Made by a program: the position numbers and the translations under genes | Virus record (IMG/VR): IMGVR_UViG_3300033141_001686 | Span: 1-39,933 of that record | Origin: a virus | Length of the DNA stretch: 39,933 nucleotides | Direction: 5' to 3' (one strand) | The notes under the pieces: generated by a model | The model's database searches: none | Seen by the model: only the letters and a program-made list of their open reading frames with translations | What the model was told of the DNA's origin: nothing | Part shown: piece by piece, positions 8,364-15,746 of the stretch | Numbering within the stretch: the stretch's first letter is position 1 | Layout of the letters: every line of letters begins with the position of its first letter

Positions 8364-8383
8364 CGGGGGGCTTCGGCTCCCCG
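8364..8383 (+). promoter_or_regulatory. UUCG-tetraloop hairpin upstream of the DNA polymerase start
   Basis: An 8-bp stem with one G-U pair (CGGGGGGC/GCTCCCCG) closes a C(UUCG)G tetraloop, the most stable RNA tetraloop. It begins 11 bases after the SSB stop and ends 11 bases before the polymerase ATG, next to the GGGAGA ribosome site. No U-tract follows, so it is not a rho-independent terminator. It may set polymerase translation or protect the upstream message from 3' exonucleases. Confidence 0.8.
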
Positions 8384-8394
8384 CGGGAGATACC

Positions 8395-10671
8395 ATGAAA
8401 TTAACAATCGATTTCGAGACAAGAAGTACGGTCGAACTTGTAGGAAAAAAGAGTAGAGGAGCGGCTGTGTATGCCGAAGACCCAAGCACAGATATACTCT
8501 GCATGGCTATTAAGCTAAACGACAACCCCCCTGTGATATGGGTGCCAAATAAATTTCAGCATATAGTTCGGGGAAGACATTCTTTCTACGGGGTGTTCGA
8601 TACAGAGGTAACCACGGCGATAGAGAAAGCCGACACCATAGAAGCCCATAATATTTTCTTTGAGACTTCTATATGGCACCACATAATGCACAAGCGTTAC
8701 GGGTTCCCGGATTTACCAAAAGATAAAATTAGATGTTCTGCAGCTAAGGCTGCGGCTCACTCGTTGCCAAGAGGTTTAGGGGGAGCTTGCGACGCCCTCG
8801 GAGTAGAACAGCGTAAGGACAAAGAAGGCTACAAGATAATGATGAAGATGTGTAAGCCTCGTCGAGTACTAAAAGCTGACAAAGAGATGTACCCTGATAC
8901 ATGGAAGGACCTGGTCCTTTGGCACGAAGACCCGGAAGAGTTTGCAAAATTGTGTGATTATTGTCGCCAAGACGTAGAGGCGGAACACTCTCTGAGTGAG
9001 GCGTTAGACGACCTGCCGCCTGATGAATTAGAAATGTTCCTCCTTGACCAGAGGATAAACAACACTGGCGTTAAGGTTGATGTACCCGCAATAGATAATA
9101 TAAAAGCTAAAGTCAACGGCAAAGAGGCAGAGCTGTTGGCAGAATGTAGCGTAGTAACTAACGGAGAGGTGTCTTCTACAAGGAAGGTCGCCGCAAGCTT
9201 AACCTGGCTGAAAAGGGAAGGGGTTGGTCTCCCCAACTTTCAGAAGGAAACTGTGAATCTCGCCTTAAAAAGGAAAGACCTCTCCGTTAAAGCACGAAGA
9301 CTCCTACAAATAAGGCAGTCTCTAGGCAAATCTAGTGTGGCTAAGTTGGATGCCATGAAGAGATGGGCTAACAAAGACGGTAGGGTAAGAGGCGCCATGC
9401 TATACCACGGTGCTAACACTGGACGTTGGGCGGGCAAGGGGATACAGCCTCAGAACTACCCAAGAGATAGCTATTATGCTTACGACATAAACAGAATACT
9501 TGACCACCCTACGCACGTTGAAGTGGACGAAGATTATGGGTGCTCAATAAAGACAGCCTCTGCCTGTCTAAGAGGCATGATAACCTGCGAGCCTGGAAAC
9601 ACACTGTACTGTGCTGACTTCAGTTCTATTGAAGCCAGAGTATTAGCGTGGTTAGCGGGAGAAGAGAAGATACTTGACAACTTCAGAAACGGTCTGGACG
9701 CCTACAAGGTGGCAGCATCTGCTATCTTCGACAACCCCTACGAGAAAATAATAGACGACGAGAGAAAGATAGGTAAAGTATCCGAGCTTGCCTGTGGCTT
9801 TGGTGGCGGGGTGAACGCCTTCGTAAGCATGGCTCCTACTTACGGGGTGTACGTTGAGAAGAAACGTGCCCGACAGATAGTGAAAGCTTGGAGAGCGGAC
9901 CGACCAGAGACTGTCGCTTTCTGGGCAGGTGTAGAAAATGCTGCCGTGTCTGCTATACAATCAGGTCTGCCCCATAGTTACAACGGTATAATCTATGAGG
10001 TCAGAGGCAGATTCTTGAAGTGCAGACTGCATAGCGGCAGAGAGCTTTCATACTGCGATCCAGAAACTAAGACGGCATATGTGACTAACCATGCGTGTAA
10101 GAACGAAGAGTGCGAGAACTTCTGGAATAAGAAAAAGAACACTGAGCACCCCAGAGGGGACGTGTTTTGCCCTGAGTGTGGGGGCTACGAAATAACGTAC
10201 CGCAAATATAGGACAGAAAATCACCACGTTCTGGAACACGTTTGCGTGGACAAGGCGTGTAGGCACTCTTGGGAAAAGAAGAACAACTCTTATCCCACCT
10301 CAGATATAAGTTGCCCCGATTGTGGAACCTTCGAGATAGAAACGTACACCGCTGAGAAAGAAGAGATCCGCTTTATGGGTGTAGACTCATACACTACTCA
10401 GTGGCAGAGGCAGTTCACTTATGGCGGGAAGCTTACTGAGAATATCGTACAGGCTGAAGCAAGAGACTTACTGAGAGACGCTCTTATCAGATTGGGTGCA
10501 GCAGGATATAAAACAGTAATGCATTGCCACGATGAAGCACTTGTAGAGGTAGCAAAGGGTTCAGTTTTAACATACGAGAATATGGAAGCAATAATGGTGA
10601 AGAACGAGCCGTGGTCAACCGGGATTCCTCTAGGGGCGAGCGGTTGGGTCGGAGAAAGGTATCGTAAATAA
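8395..10671 (+). CDS. DNA polymerase I (family A) with 3'-5' exonuclease and tandem zinc-ribbon insertion
   Basis: A 758-residue replicative polymerase. The exonuclease domain opens with IDFETRS (D6, E8). Polymerase motif A is YCADFSSIEARV (D408), motif B covers GKVSELACGFGGG (about 460-472) and motif C is MHCHDEALVEV (D713). Between LHSGRELSY and EIRFMGVDSYTTQW, which are normally close together, about 95 residues are inserted (about 555-655). They hold two similar zinc-binding units: CKNEECENFW with CPECGGYEI, and CVDKACRHSW with CPDCGTFEI. There is no 5'-3' exonuclease domain. The ATG follows a GGGAGATACC site downstream of a UUCG hairpin; the stop overlaps the next ATG (TAATG). Confidence 0.95.
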   Translation: MKLTIDFETRSTVELVGKKSRGAAVYAEDPSTDILCMAIKLNDNPPVIWVPNKFQHIVRGRHSFYGVFDTEVTTAIEKADTIEAHNIFFETSIWHHIMHKRYGFPDLPKDKIRCSAAKAAAHSLPRGLGGACDALGVEQRKDKEGYKIMMKMCKPRRVLKADKEMYPDTWKDLVLWHEDPEEFAKLCDYCRQDVEAEHSLSEALDDLPPDELEMFLLDQRINNTGVKVDVPAIDNIKAKVNGKEAELLAECSVVTNGEVSSTRKVAASLTWLKREGVGLPNFQKETVNLALKRKDLSVKARRLLQIRQSLGKSSVAKLDAMKRWANKDGRVRGAMLYHGANTGRWAGKGIQPQNYPRDSYYAYDINRILDHPTHVEVDEDYGCSIKTASACLRGMITCEPGNTLYCADFSSIEARVLAWLAGEEKILDNFRNGLDAYKVAASAIFDNPYEKIIDDERKIGKVSELACGFGGGVNAFVSMAPTYGVYVEKKRARQIVKAWRADRPETVAFWAGVENAAVSAIQSGLPHSYNGIIYEVRGRFLKCRLHSGRELSYCDPETKTAYVTNHACKNEECENFWNKKKNTEHPRGDVFCPECGGYEITYRKYRTENHHVLEHVCVDKACRHSWEKKNNSYPTSDISCPDCGTFEIETYTAEKEEIRFMGVDSYTTQWQRQFTYGGKLTENIVQAEARDLLRDALIRLGAAGYKTVMHCHDEALVEVAKGSVLTYENMEAIMVKNEPWSTGIPLGASGWVGERYRK

Positions 10672-10868
10672 TGGATGGTACACAGCTCGAATTGTTCAGC
10701 GAAGAAACTAAAATGAGGGTTATGTTTAATGATATGGGCCACATACCAGAGGGCAGATATAATCTGGAACCTTGGGTTACAGAGTACCCACGATACGGGT
10801 TAAAGATACATCCCGACGGCAACACCCACACATTTTTAAAGGGGGTGCTGACACATGAAAACTCTTGA
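10671..10868 (+). CDS. Hypothetical protein, 65 aa
   Basis: Function not recognised. It opens MDGTQLELFSEETK and contains PEGRYNLEPWVTEYPRYG. The segment QLELF near the N-terminus resembles the QL(S/D)LF clamp-binding peptides of proteins that dock on the beta sliding clamp; the C-terminus is basic and Gly-rich. Start and stop are both shared with neighbours: TAATG overlap with the polymerase, and a 14-base overlap with RusA. A clamp-binding role is only suggested. Confidence 0.65.
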   Translation: MDGTQLELFSEETKMRVMFNDMGHIPEGRYNLEPWVTEYPRYGLKIHPDGNTHTFLKGVLTHENS

Positions 10869-11319
10869 ATTTTTTATTCCGGGCGACCCGAAAGGGAAAC
10901 AACGTCCACAATTTAACAGCGTATCCAAAAACGCTTTCACCCCTATTCAGACCATGCGCTATGAGGACTTTGTTAAGATATTCATACACTCTAAGTGGGA
11001 GGCGGGGGAGATCGTGCGTTGGGGGGCAAAAGAGCCTCTTTTCATGTTCTGCACGTCTGTCCACAGACCGTCTAAAGCCGATGCTAAGCTGTACAATAAG
11101 CTTATGGGCATGTTATGGCCGGCCAAAAAGCCCGACTTCGATAACATAGCCAAGATAATAGCAGACGCCATGAACGATATGGTGTTCCCGGACGATGCCC
11201 AGATAGTAGGCACTTTGTTGTATAAGAGATTTGTTGCAGAAGGTGAAATAGCGGGAGTCTACGTTCGAGTTATAGATATGATAAACGTAGACCCCGGACT
11301 AACAAAACATTTTATTTAA
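10855..11319 (+). CDS. rusA: RusA-family Holliday junction resolvase
   Basis: A 154-residue protein with the RusA hallmarks: N-terminal GDPKGKQRPQF (10-20), and the catalytic segment KKPDFDNIAKIIADAMNDMV (91-110) followed by FPDDAQIVG. Asp94, Asp96 and Asp113/114 are the likely metal ligands. RusA enzymes cut four-way DNA junctions symmetrically and resolve replication or recombination intermediates before packaging. The gene overlaps its upstream neighbour, so translation is probably coupled; GGGGGTG serves as ribosome site. Confidence 0.93.
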   Translation: MKTLEFFIPGDPKGKQRPQFNSVSKNAFTPIQTMRYEDFVKIFIHSKWEAGEIVRWGAKEPLFMFCTSVHRPSKADAKLYNKLMGMLWPAKKPDFDNIAKIIADAMNDMVFPDDAQIVGTLLYKRFVAEGEIAGVYVRVIDMINVDPGLTKHFI

Positions 11320-11333
11320 AAAGGAGAAAAGAT

Positions 11334-11867
11334 ATGCAAGACACACACGTAATGATAGACATAGAAACATTAGGACTAGAGGAAGATGCTGTTATAGTTT
11401 CCATAGGTGCGACCGTTTTTAATATGCAAGGTATTATAGACGAACTGCATATTAAGGTTGGCCTAGACCAAAAGGATAGAAGCATAATGGCCTCTACTGT
11501 AGCTTGGTGGATGCAGCAGAGTAAAGAGGCTATAGATAGCACCTTCAAAGGCGACAGAGCGTTGTTGCCTGATTCAATAGCCACCTTGGGCAACTTCATA
11601 AATGAGTTCTCACCCACACTGGTTTGGTCTAACGGTTCTATGGACATAAATGTCCTCACCCACGCATACAAACAGTATTGCCTTGGCGTAACCCCTTGGG
11701 CGTATTACCAAGTTGCTGACTACAGAACTATAAGAAGCGTGCTAGATAAAGATGGTTCTTTAGGGAGAGAAGTGCCACCTACCATTAGGCATAACGCATT
11801 AGAAGATGCTAAGTGGCAAACTCAACATCTTCTGTTAATGCTCAATAAAGGGGCAATAGTTATTTAA
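11334..11867 (+). CDS. DEDDh 3'-5' exonuclease (RecE/Rv2179c-like)
   Basis: A 177-residue exonuclease-fold protein. Motif I is MIDIETLGL (D9, E11), motif II is WSNGSMDINVL (D104), and motif III is IRHNALEDAKWQ (H153, D158), giving the DEDDh set. WWMQQSKEA and YRTIRSVLD match the small stand-alone family related to Rv2179c and phage exonuclease VIII fragments. It probably trims DNA or RNA 3' ends. It has a strong AAAGGAG ribosome site and is the last gene of the + strand operon; its 3' end overlaps the convergent gene by eight bases. Confidence 0.88.
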   Translation: MQDTHVMIDIETLGLEEDAVIVSIGATVFNMQGIIDELHIKVGLDQKDRSIMASTVAWWMQQSKEAIDSTFKGDRALLPDSIATLGNFINEFSPTLVWSNGSMDINVLTHAYKQYCLGVTPWAYYQVADYRTIRSVLDKDGSLGREVPPTIRHNALEDAKWQTQHLLLMLNKGAIVI

Positions 11868-12453
11868 ACAGTTCCTTAAACCATTCCGCCAGTTGTGCAG
11901 GGCTTAGATTGTCGAACATGTTAAACTTCTCGCCCACTGCTTCAGAGCAGAAGTATTTATCAAGATCTTCGATATCTTTGTTCTGCACAGCTTGACCAAC
12001 GCAACCAGTTATATCGTAACCCTTGATCTTGTCGTTGATACAAGCCTTCCTTAGTTCTTCTTTGTCGCCCCACCGTTTAGGTAGCCTCTCGTCTCGTACA
12101 TCTATGATCTGAGTCTCCCATTTTCCTTTGTTGTAATCCACAGCAGAAAACCCCACACAAGATTTGTCTAAAGCTTTACAACCCTTGCAATCTTTCGTGT
12201 CATCCTTGGCCATCATCGGGCAGGTAGAACAAGCCTTAGCGTTTGTCTTACCCCCGCCTTCGAAAGCGGACCAACTCCCCTGTCCTAACCTTGGATCTGG
12301 GTTAACATCCATGAAGTCCAATTCAGTGTGGCATCTTGAATCAAAATGTCCGTCCATGAAATTACCTATGGTTATGAAAAAACCAAATATCCCATCGAAC
12401 CTTCCTTTTCTAAATGACTTCTTTGTTCTTATAGCGACCTCGTACTTATTCAT
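11860..12453 (-). CDS. Cysteine-rich hypothetical protein, 197 aa
   Basis: No family recognised. The N-terminus (KYEVAIRTKKSFRKGRFDGI) looks beta-rich, and then DFMDVNPDPRLGQGSWSAFEG follows. The centre has closely spaced cysteines (ACSTCPMMAKDDTKDCKGCK, DKSCVGFSAVDY), suitable for a metal site or disulfides; more cysteines occur at ACIND, TGCVG and YFCSE. It is the last gene of the late - strand operon, directly after the L,D-transpeptidase-like gene (TAATG overlap, GGAGGTG ribosome site). It could be a virion or lysis accessory protein. Confidence 0.7.
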   Translation of the reverse strand: MNKYEVAIRTKKSFRKGRFDGIFGFFITIGNFMDGHFDSRCHTELDFMDVNPDPRLGQGSWSAFEGGGKTNAKACSTCPMMAKDDTKDCKGCKALDKSCVGFSAVDYNKGKWETQIIDVRDERLPKRWGDKEELRKACINDKIKGYDITGCVGQAVQNKDIEDLDKYFCSEAVGEKFNMFDNLSPAQLAEWFKELFK

Positions 12454-12857
12454 TAATACACCTCCAATATTATTTTTGCTCTCTTAGGTATTAACGATTT
12501 CAATATCTTAAAAAATTTAGTGTCCTCTGTCAATAAGCCTATGCAGCCTAAAGTCCCGAGTACATTTCCCTCAGGGTGAGCGCCGAGTGCCGTCCGATAC
12601 GTCTTAAACTGTGGCATAATCCGCATGAACCAAGGGAAACCCTCCCGTTTGTATGGTGTGTTGGATTTGATGTCTTTTATGGCATCTATATGCGTCACAA
12701 GATATGACCCGTGAGGCAGTATGCCCAGACCGTGACCCCCGCTTAAAGCTTTCCAGGTGTACATCCTCACTCCGCCGATATATAAACGAAGAGAACCCTG
12801 CATACATACCGGGTCCTCTTTTATTATTTTGTTCGGAAAGAACTTTAGCTTAATCAT
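12453..12857 (-). CDS. L,D-transpeptidase/DUF2778-like protein, candidate cell-wall lysin
   Basis: A 134-residue protein. The C-terminal pattern LGAHPEGNVLGTLGCIGLL (about 92-110) has the His, then Gly-x-x-Gly-Cys-Ile order of cysteine-dependent YkuD/DUF2778/DUF5675-type proteins that act on or mimic peptidoglycan peptides. A GLGILPHGSYLVTHI segment upstream also fits the beta-sheet core of that fold. No signal peptide is seen. Because no other endolysin is visible in the genome and this gene is at the end of the late operon, it is the best lysin candidate. Fold assignment is moderate; the lytic role is inference. Its start overlaps the previous stop (TAATG). Confidence 0.6.
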   Translation of the reverse strand: MIKLKFFPNKIIKEDPVCMQGSLRLYIGGVRMYTWKALSGGHGLGILPHGSYLVTHIDAIKDIKSNTPYKREGFPWFMRIMPQFKTYRTALGAHPEGNVLGTLGCIGLLTEDTKFFKILKSLIPKRAKIILEVY

Positions 12858-14152
12858 TAGAACAGTTCACTCCATCTTATTGATAAGTCAGCGTCACCGC
12901 CGACGGCGACACTCAATATTGCAAAACTCGCCATACCTCCTGGCGGTAAATCTAAAAATAATTTTTCAACGTCTTCAAAGAAATCTGCCTCTTTACCAGT
13001 ATTCCAACCGAGAAATAAATCGGTACTCGCAGCATAATCTGCAACAGCGTTTATGCTATATTCTAAAGTACTATTGTTTGTGTTTACATCTGTCCATACA
13101 GGTACTGGCGCTGCTTCTAATACGGGATTCCTATAAAGGCGCCATTTTAATGTTTTATTAGCAGAATTAGCTCCTGATATTAATAATAGTCTTGCTTGAA
13201 CTCTATTTGCTATACTATTAAATGTTGTCTTATTTCTGAAAGTAACTAAAGTTTCATTACCAGTAACATTAAAGGTAGTTGTATTTGCCCATGTAAATCT
13301 TCTACCTGCTATATCTTCACCGCCGCCGTCAACGATGCCTGCAGCAAGACTACCAACCTTAAGCACAATATCTGTATCATTACCAGTATTAGCTACTTTA
13401 CCCCTAACAGGCAGGAATGTTTGAGTAGTATGCGTGACTACTTCGCTATTAGGGTACGCTATTATATCAAGTTTAGCTAAACCGCCCCATGGTCTAACTA
13501 CTTCAAGTAGTATAGGTGCAAACCCTAAATAACCATAGCTTATTTTATAAATGTTTCCTTTTAATGGGTCTAGTGTGTAACCCTCTTTTTCTGCAAACGC
13601 GTCTAAATCTATTGTCTGTGAGTAGTCTGCTCCATCTCTTCTTCTAGTGAATGTAAATGTTGTATCTACAAACCCTATAAAGAAGCCATTTTGGTCATCA
13701 TATAACCCCGCTTCTTGATAACTATTTTCTTTAGGCGCAGTAAACACTGGTGTAAAGAAACAATATACTTCTTGCCCTGGTACATATCTTACCGCCTCAG
13801 TACTCTGTATAGTTGCGCTACCCGCTACGTCTGTACCAGAGCTAATAACTAGCATAGCCTCTTCTATAGTTATAGTGCCACCATTTTCGACTTCAGGAGT
13901 AGCATCGCCATCTTGTATTCCGTAGGCAAATTGGGCGGCTATAGTAGTTTTTCGTATACCTACTGTCTTATCCCCAAATACTGTATTTGTTGCACCATGT
14001 CCGTTTTTATCTATATCGGCAGAAGGTAAAGGATTAATTTTTGATACAGGACTGCCCGCAGGACTTTCTATCATAACAGGTACTTGTCTGATTCTTTCCC
14101 CCGCTTCATCCCTGCCGTTAACTTCTCTTGCACTCTTGTTAACTTCACTCAT
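12857..14152 (-). CDS. Putative virion surface or tail fibre protein, 431 aa
   Basis: A long beta-rich protein with many Thr, Val, Gly and Asn residues and few cysteines, typical of phage fibres or adhesins. The N-terminus is charged (MSEVNKSAREVNGRDEAGE). The middle has FTPVFTAPKENSYQEAGLYD and the C-terminal part ends GMASFAILSVAVGGDADLSI. No catalytic motif was seen. It follows a lectin-like protein and a small protein in the block downstream of the T7-type tail fibre, where host-recognition proteins are common. ATG has a GGGAGAC site. The structural role is inferred from composition and location. Confidence 0.65.
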   Translation of the reverse strand: MSEVNKSAREVNGRDEAGERIRQVPVMIESPAGSPVSKINPLPSADIDKNGHGATNTVFGDKTVGIRKTTIAAQFAYGIQDGDATPEVENGGTITIEEAMLVISSGTDVAGSATIQSTEAVRYVPGQEVYCFFTPVFTAPKENSYQEAGLYDDQNGFFIGFVDTTFTFTRRRDGADYSQTIDLDAFAEKEGYTLDPLKGNIYKISYGYLGFAPILLEVVRPWGGLAKLDIIAYPNSEVVTHTTQTFLPVRGKVANTGNDTDIVLKVGSLAAGIVDGGGEDIAGRRFTWANTTTFNVTGNETLVTFRNKTTFNSIANRVQARLLLISGANSANKTLKWRLYRNPVLEAAPVPVWTDVNTNNSTLEYSINAVADYAASTDLFLGWNTGKEADFFEDVEKLFLDLPPGGMASFAILSVAVGGDADLSIRWSELF

Positions 14153-14154
14153 GG

Positions 14155-14412
14155 TTAGTCTCCCTCAGGCATATCAGCCATAAACTCTTCATCTGTCACA
14201 AACTCTTTGGGCCCGGGCAGAGTTACGTTTCCTATGTTCTTCTCTATGCCCTCGTATTGCAAGTCCGTATATTTTATATACCGGGACCCGCTAATCCCCT
14301 CAACTGGGGCAGCGTATGTATCTGCAAAAGCGTTGGGGAAACCAAATTTATTATTGGTCGCCTGTACCATTGCCACCGCTACTGCTTCGTTGTTATACTT
14401 TATAAAAGTCAT
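14155..14412 (-). CDS. Hypothetical protein, 85 aa, adhesin-block
   Basis: No family recognised. I use the ATG at 14412 (MTFIKYNNEAVAVAMVQATN) because it has a strong GGAGAGG site and forms an ATGA overlap with the stop of the lectin-like gene; an upstream in-frame ATG would add eight residues but lacks such a site. The C-terminus is acidic (DEEFMADMPEGD). It may be a small virion protein or a chaperone for the neighbouring adhesins. Confidence 0.65.
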   Translation of the reverse strand: MTFIKYNNEAVAVAMVQATNNKFGFPNAFADTYAAPVEGISGSRYIKYTDLQYEGIEKNIGNVTLPGPKEFVTDEEFMADMPEGD

Positions 14413-15182
14413 AGGGCAAACCTCTCCTGTAGCCATGCTTCTACCTTATTTAAATCGGAGTCTGACAGCTCACTCGGGTGATATCCTATCCAAGCTATGT
14501 CACCTAACATTCCTCTAGCGTAATCTGATGGTCTGTTTGCAAGGCAAAAAACTCCACCTGCGTCACTATTCCTTGAACCGTTTCTTGGGTTCTGCTCTGT
14601 CATAGCTACTGGTGACCCGTCTACATCAAACAATACATTATTATCCGGGGTGTCTGTGTTATACCTTATTGCCACTACCTTAAACCCAACAGATGAACCT
14701 ATAAATGGGCTAGTAGGATACCACGTTACTGTACCATCTGTGTATGTCCATCTTTGCTCTAATGTGTGTAACGAGTTATCTCCTGCCCCCGGTTGCAGTA
14801 GATTGTTAACGGTCTTTTCGTAAATCCTAGCACTTGCTTGCTTTTTGCTAGTAAGTACCATCAGGAACGTACCGCCGCCATCATACATATTATCAAGTTC
14901 ACCTGCGCCGAGGCACATTCCTTCTGTCCCGTCAGCTCTAGCAACCCTATGCCCGTTGAGCACACCAGTGTGTACGCTAAGTTGGTTTGCACCCACTAAC
15001 TGAGAGAAATCGAATGAACCTTTTTCTGGGTTCCAAGTCGAAAAGCTGTCCCCGTCGTTGCCAACAATATCATCGGCGTTCCATATGTCACTAAGGACAT
15101 CGGAAGGATGAAAGGGTTCTCCGCCCCCCGCTACCTGGGAGGCTAAATAGTTTATACCTATCTCTATCCTCATATCAAGCAT
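14409..15182 (-). CDS. Concanavalin A-like/LamG-type lectin protein, putative adhesin
   Basis: A 257-residue protein with the layout of a LamG/ConA-like jelly roll: VLTSKKQASARIYEK, GFKVVAIRYNT, NVLFDVDGSPVAM strands and a typical C-terminal end GDIAWIGYHPSELSDSDLNK followed by VEAWLQERFA. Such domains bind glycans and are common in phage tail-tip or baseplate adhesins. The gene has a GGAG site and is downstream of the T7-type fibre. Its first 12 codons are nearly repeated by a 13-codon reading frame just upstream. Confidence 0.75.
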   Translation of the reverse strand: MLDMRIEIGINYLASQVAGGGEPFHPSDVLSDIWNADDIVGNDGDSFSTWNPEKGSFDFSQLVGANQLSVHTGVLNGHRVARADGTEGMCLGAGELDNMYDGGGTFLMVLTSKKQASARIYEKTVNNLLQPGAGDNSLHTLEQRWTYTDGTVTWYPTSPFIGSSVGFKVVAIRYNTDTPDNNVLFDVDGSPVAMTEQNPRNGSRNSDAGGVFCLANRPSDYARGMLGDIAWIGYHPSELSDSDLNKVEAWLQERFAL

Positions 15183-15216
15183 GGTTTACTCCAATCTCTA
15201 TACTTATCTCTAACAT
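15175..15216 (-). CDS. 13-codon leader peptide duplicating the start of the lectin gene
   Basis: A short frame reads MLEISIEIGVNHA and stops by overlapping the ATG of the lectin-like gene. The lectin protein begins MLDMRIEIGINYLA, and the DNA of the two starts is also clearly similar. A GAGGTAAACTTCT site precedes the short frame. It looks like a tandem duplication of the gene start, left as a translated leader peptide or as the remnant of an earlier gene copy. Confidence 0.55.
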   Translation of the reverse strand: MLEISIEIGVNHA

Positions 15217-15222
15217 AGAAGT

Positions 15223-15504
15223 TTACCTCTTGTACGCTATGATAGATCCGCTTGTGAGTGTGACTGATTTAAACGCGATAGGCGCCACAATACCAACGGG
15301 TAAATTATCTAACTCGGTTACGTCAGTCACGGCGTCGCTGTTTGCGTCTAACATGGCCGAGAAAGCCGGGGCGTCTAAAGGTTGTACACCGTAATAATCA
15401 CCTGTGTATGTCCCCGCGCCTGAAAGTATATCGAAGTACGAAGGTATAGCCCTCGATGCTTTTGTTGCGTTTGCTATCTTTCTTTTCTTATCCGCTGCTG
15501 CCAT
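15223..15504 (-). CDS. Hypothetical protein, 93 aa, late operon
   Basis: No family recognised. The first 20 residues are basic (MAAADKKRKIANATKASRAI); the remainder is a compact, neutral, beta-prone segment (VGIVAPIAFKSVTLTSGSII). It has a very good AAAGGAGAACACTT site. It stands between the holin-like gene and the lectin-like gene, and may be a small virion component. Confidence 0.7.
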   Translation of the reverse strand: MAAADKKRKIANATKASRAIPSYFDILSGAGTYTGDYYGVQPLDAPAFSAMLDANSDAVTDVTELDNLPVGIVAPIAFKSVTLTSGSIIAYKR

Positions 15505-15516
15505 AAGTGTTCTCCT

Positions 15517-15714
15517 TTACGCTAAAAATTTAGTTATTAGTTTTTCCACTACTTGAGCAGTTCTTATACCGGCCCCGTAGCAGGCTATCCCAGCTACTAT
15601 TATGATAGCAGCCCATATTGTTCTTCGTTCTTTTTTGATTTCAGATACTACCGCTTCGGCTATCTTTTCAACCTGTAATTGCTCATAATCCGAAAACTTG
15701 TGTGCCTCTGCCAC
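15517..15714 (-). CDS. Single-TM small membrane protein, candidate holin
   Basis: A 65-residue protein with an amphipathic, charged N-terminal helix (about 1-31), one membrane segment (about 33-50, TIWAAIIIVAGIACYGAGI) and a short charged tail (VVEKLITKFLA). Size, topology and position directly after the tail fibre gene match T7 gp17.5, the class II holin. The start is GTG 15714, preceded by AAAAGGGGATAG. It could also be a small membrane protein of another kind. Confidence 0.6.
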   Translation of the reverse strand: MAEAHKFSDYEQLQVEKIAEAVVSEIKKERRTIWAAIIIVAGIACYGAGIRTAQVVEKLITKFLA

Positions 15715-15746
15715 GTGCCTATCCCCTTTTTTAAAATTTGATTGCT

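Noticed and set aside
8395-10671. DpoZ-type polymerase of a 2-aminoadenine (Z) genome, suggested by PolA plus a MazG-like enzyme
   Set aside because: No PurZ (adenylosuccinate synthetase-like) or DatZ (HD phosphohydrolase) gene is present, so a Z genome is not supported.
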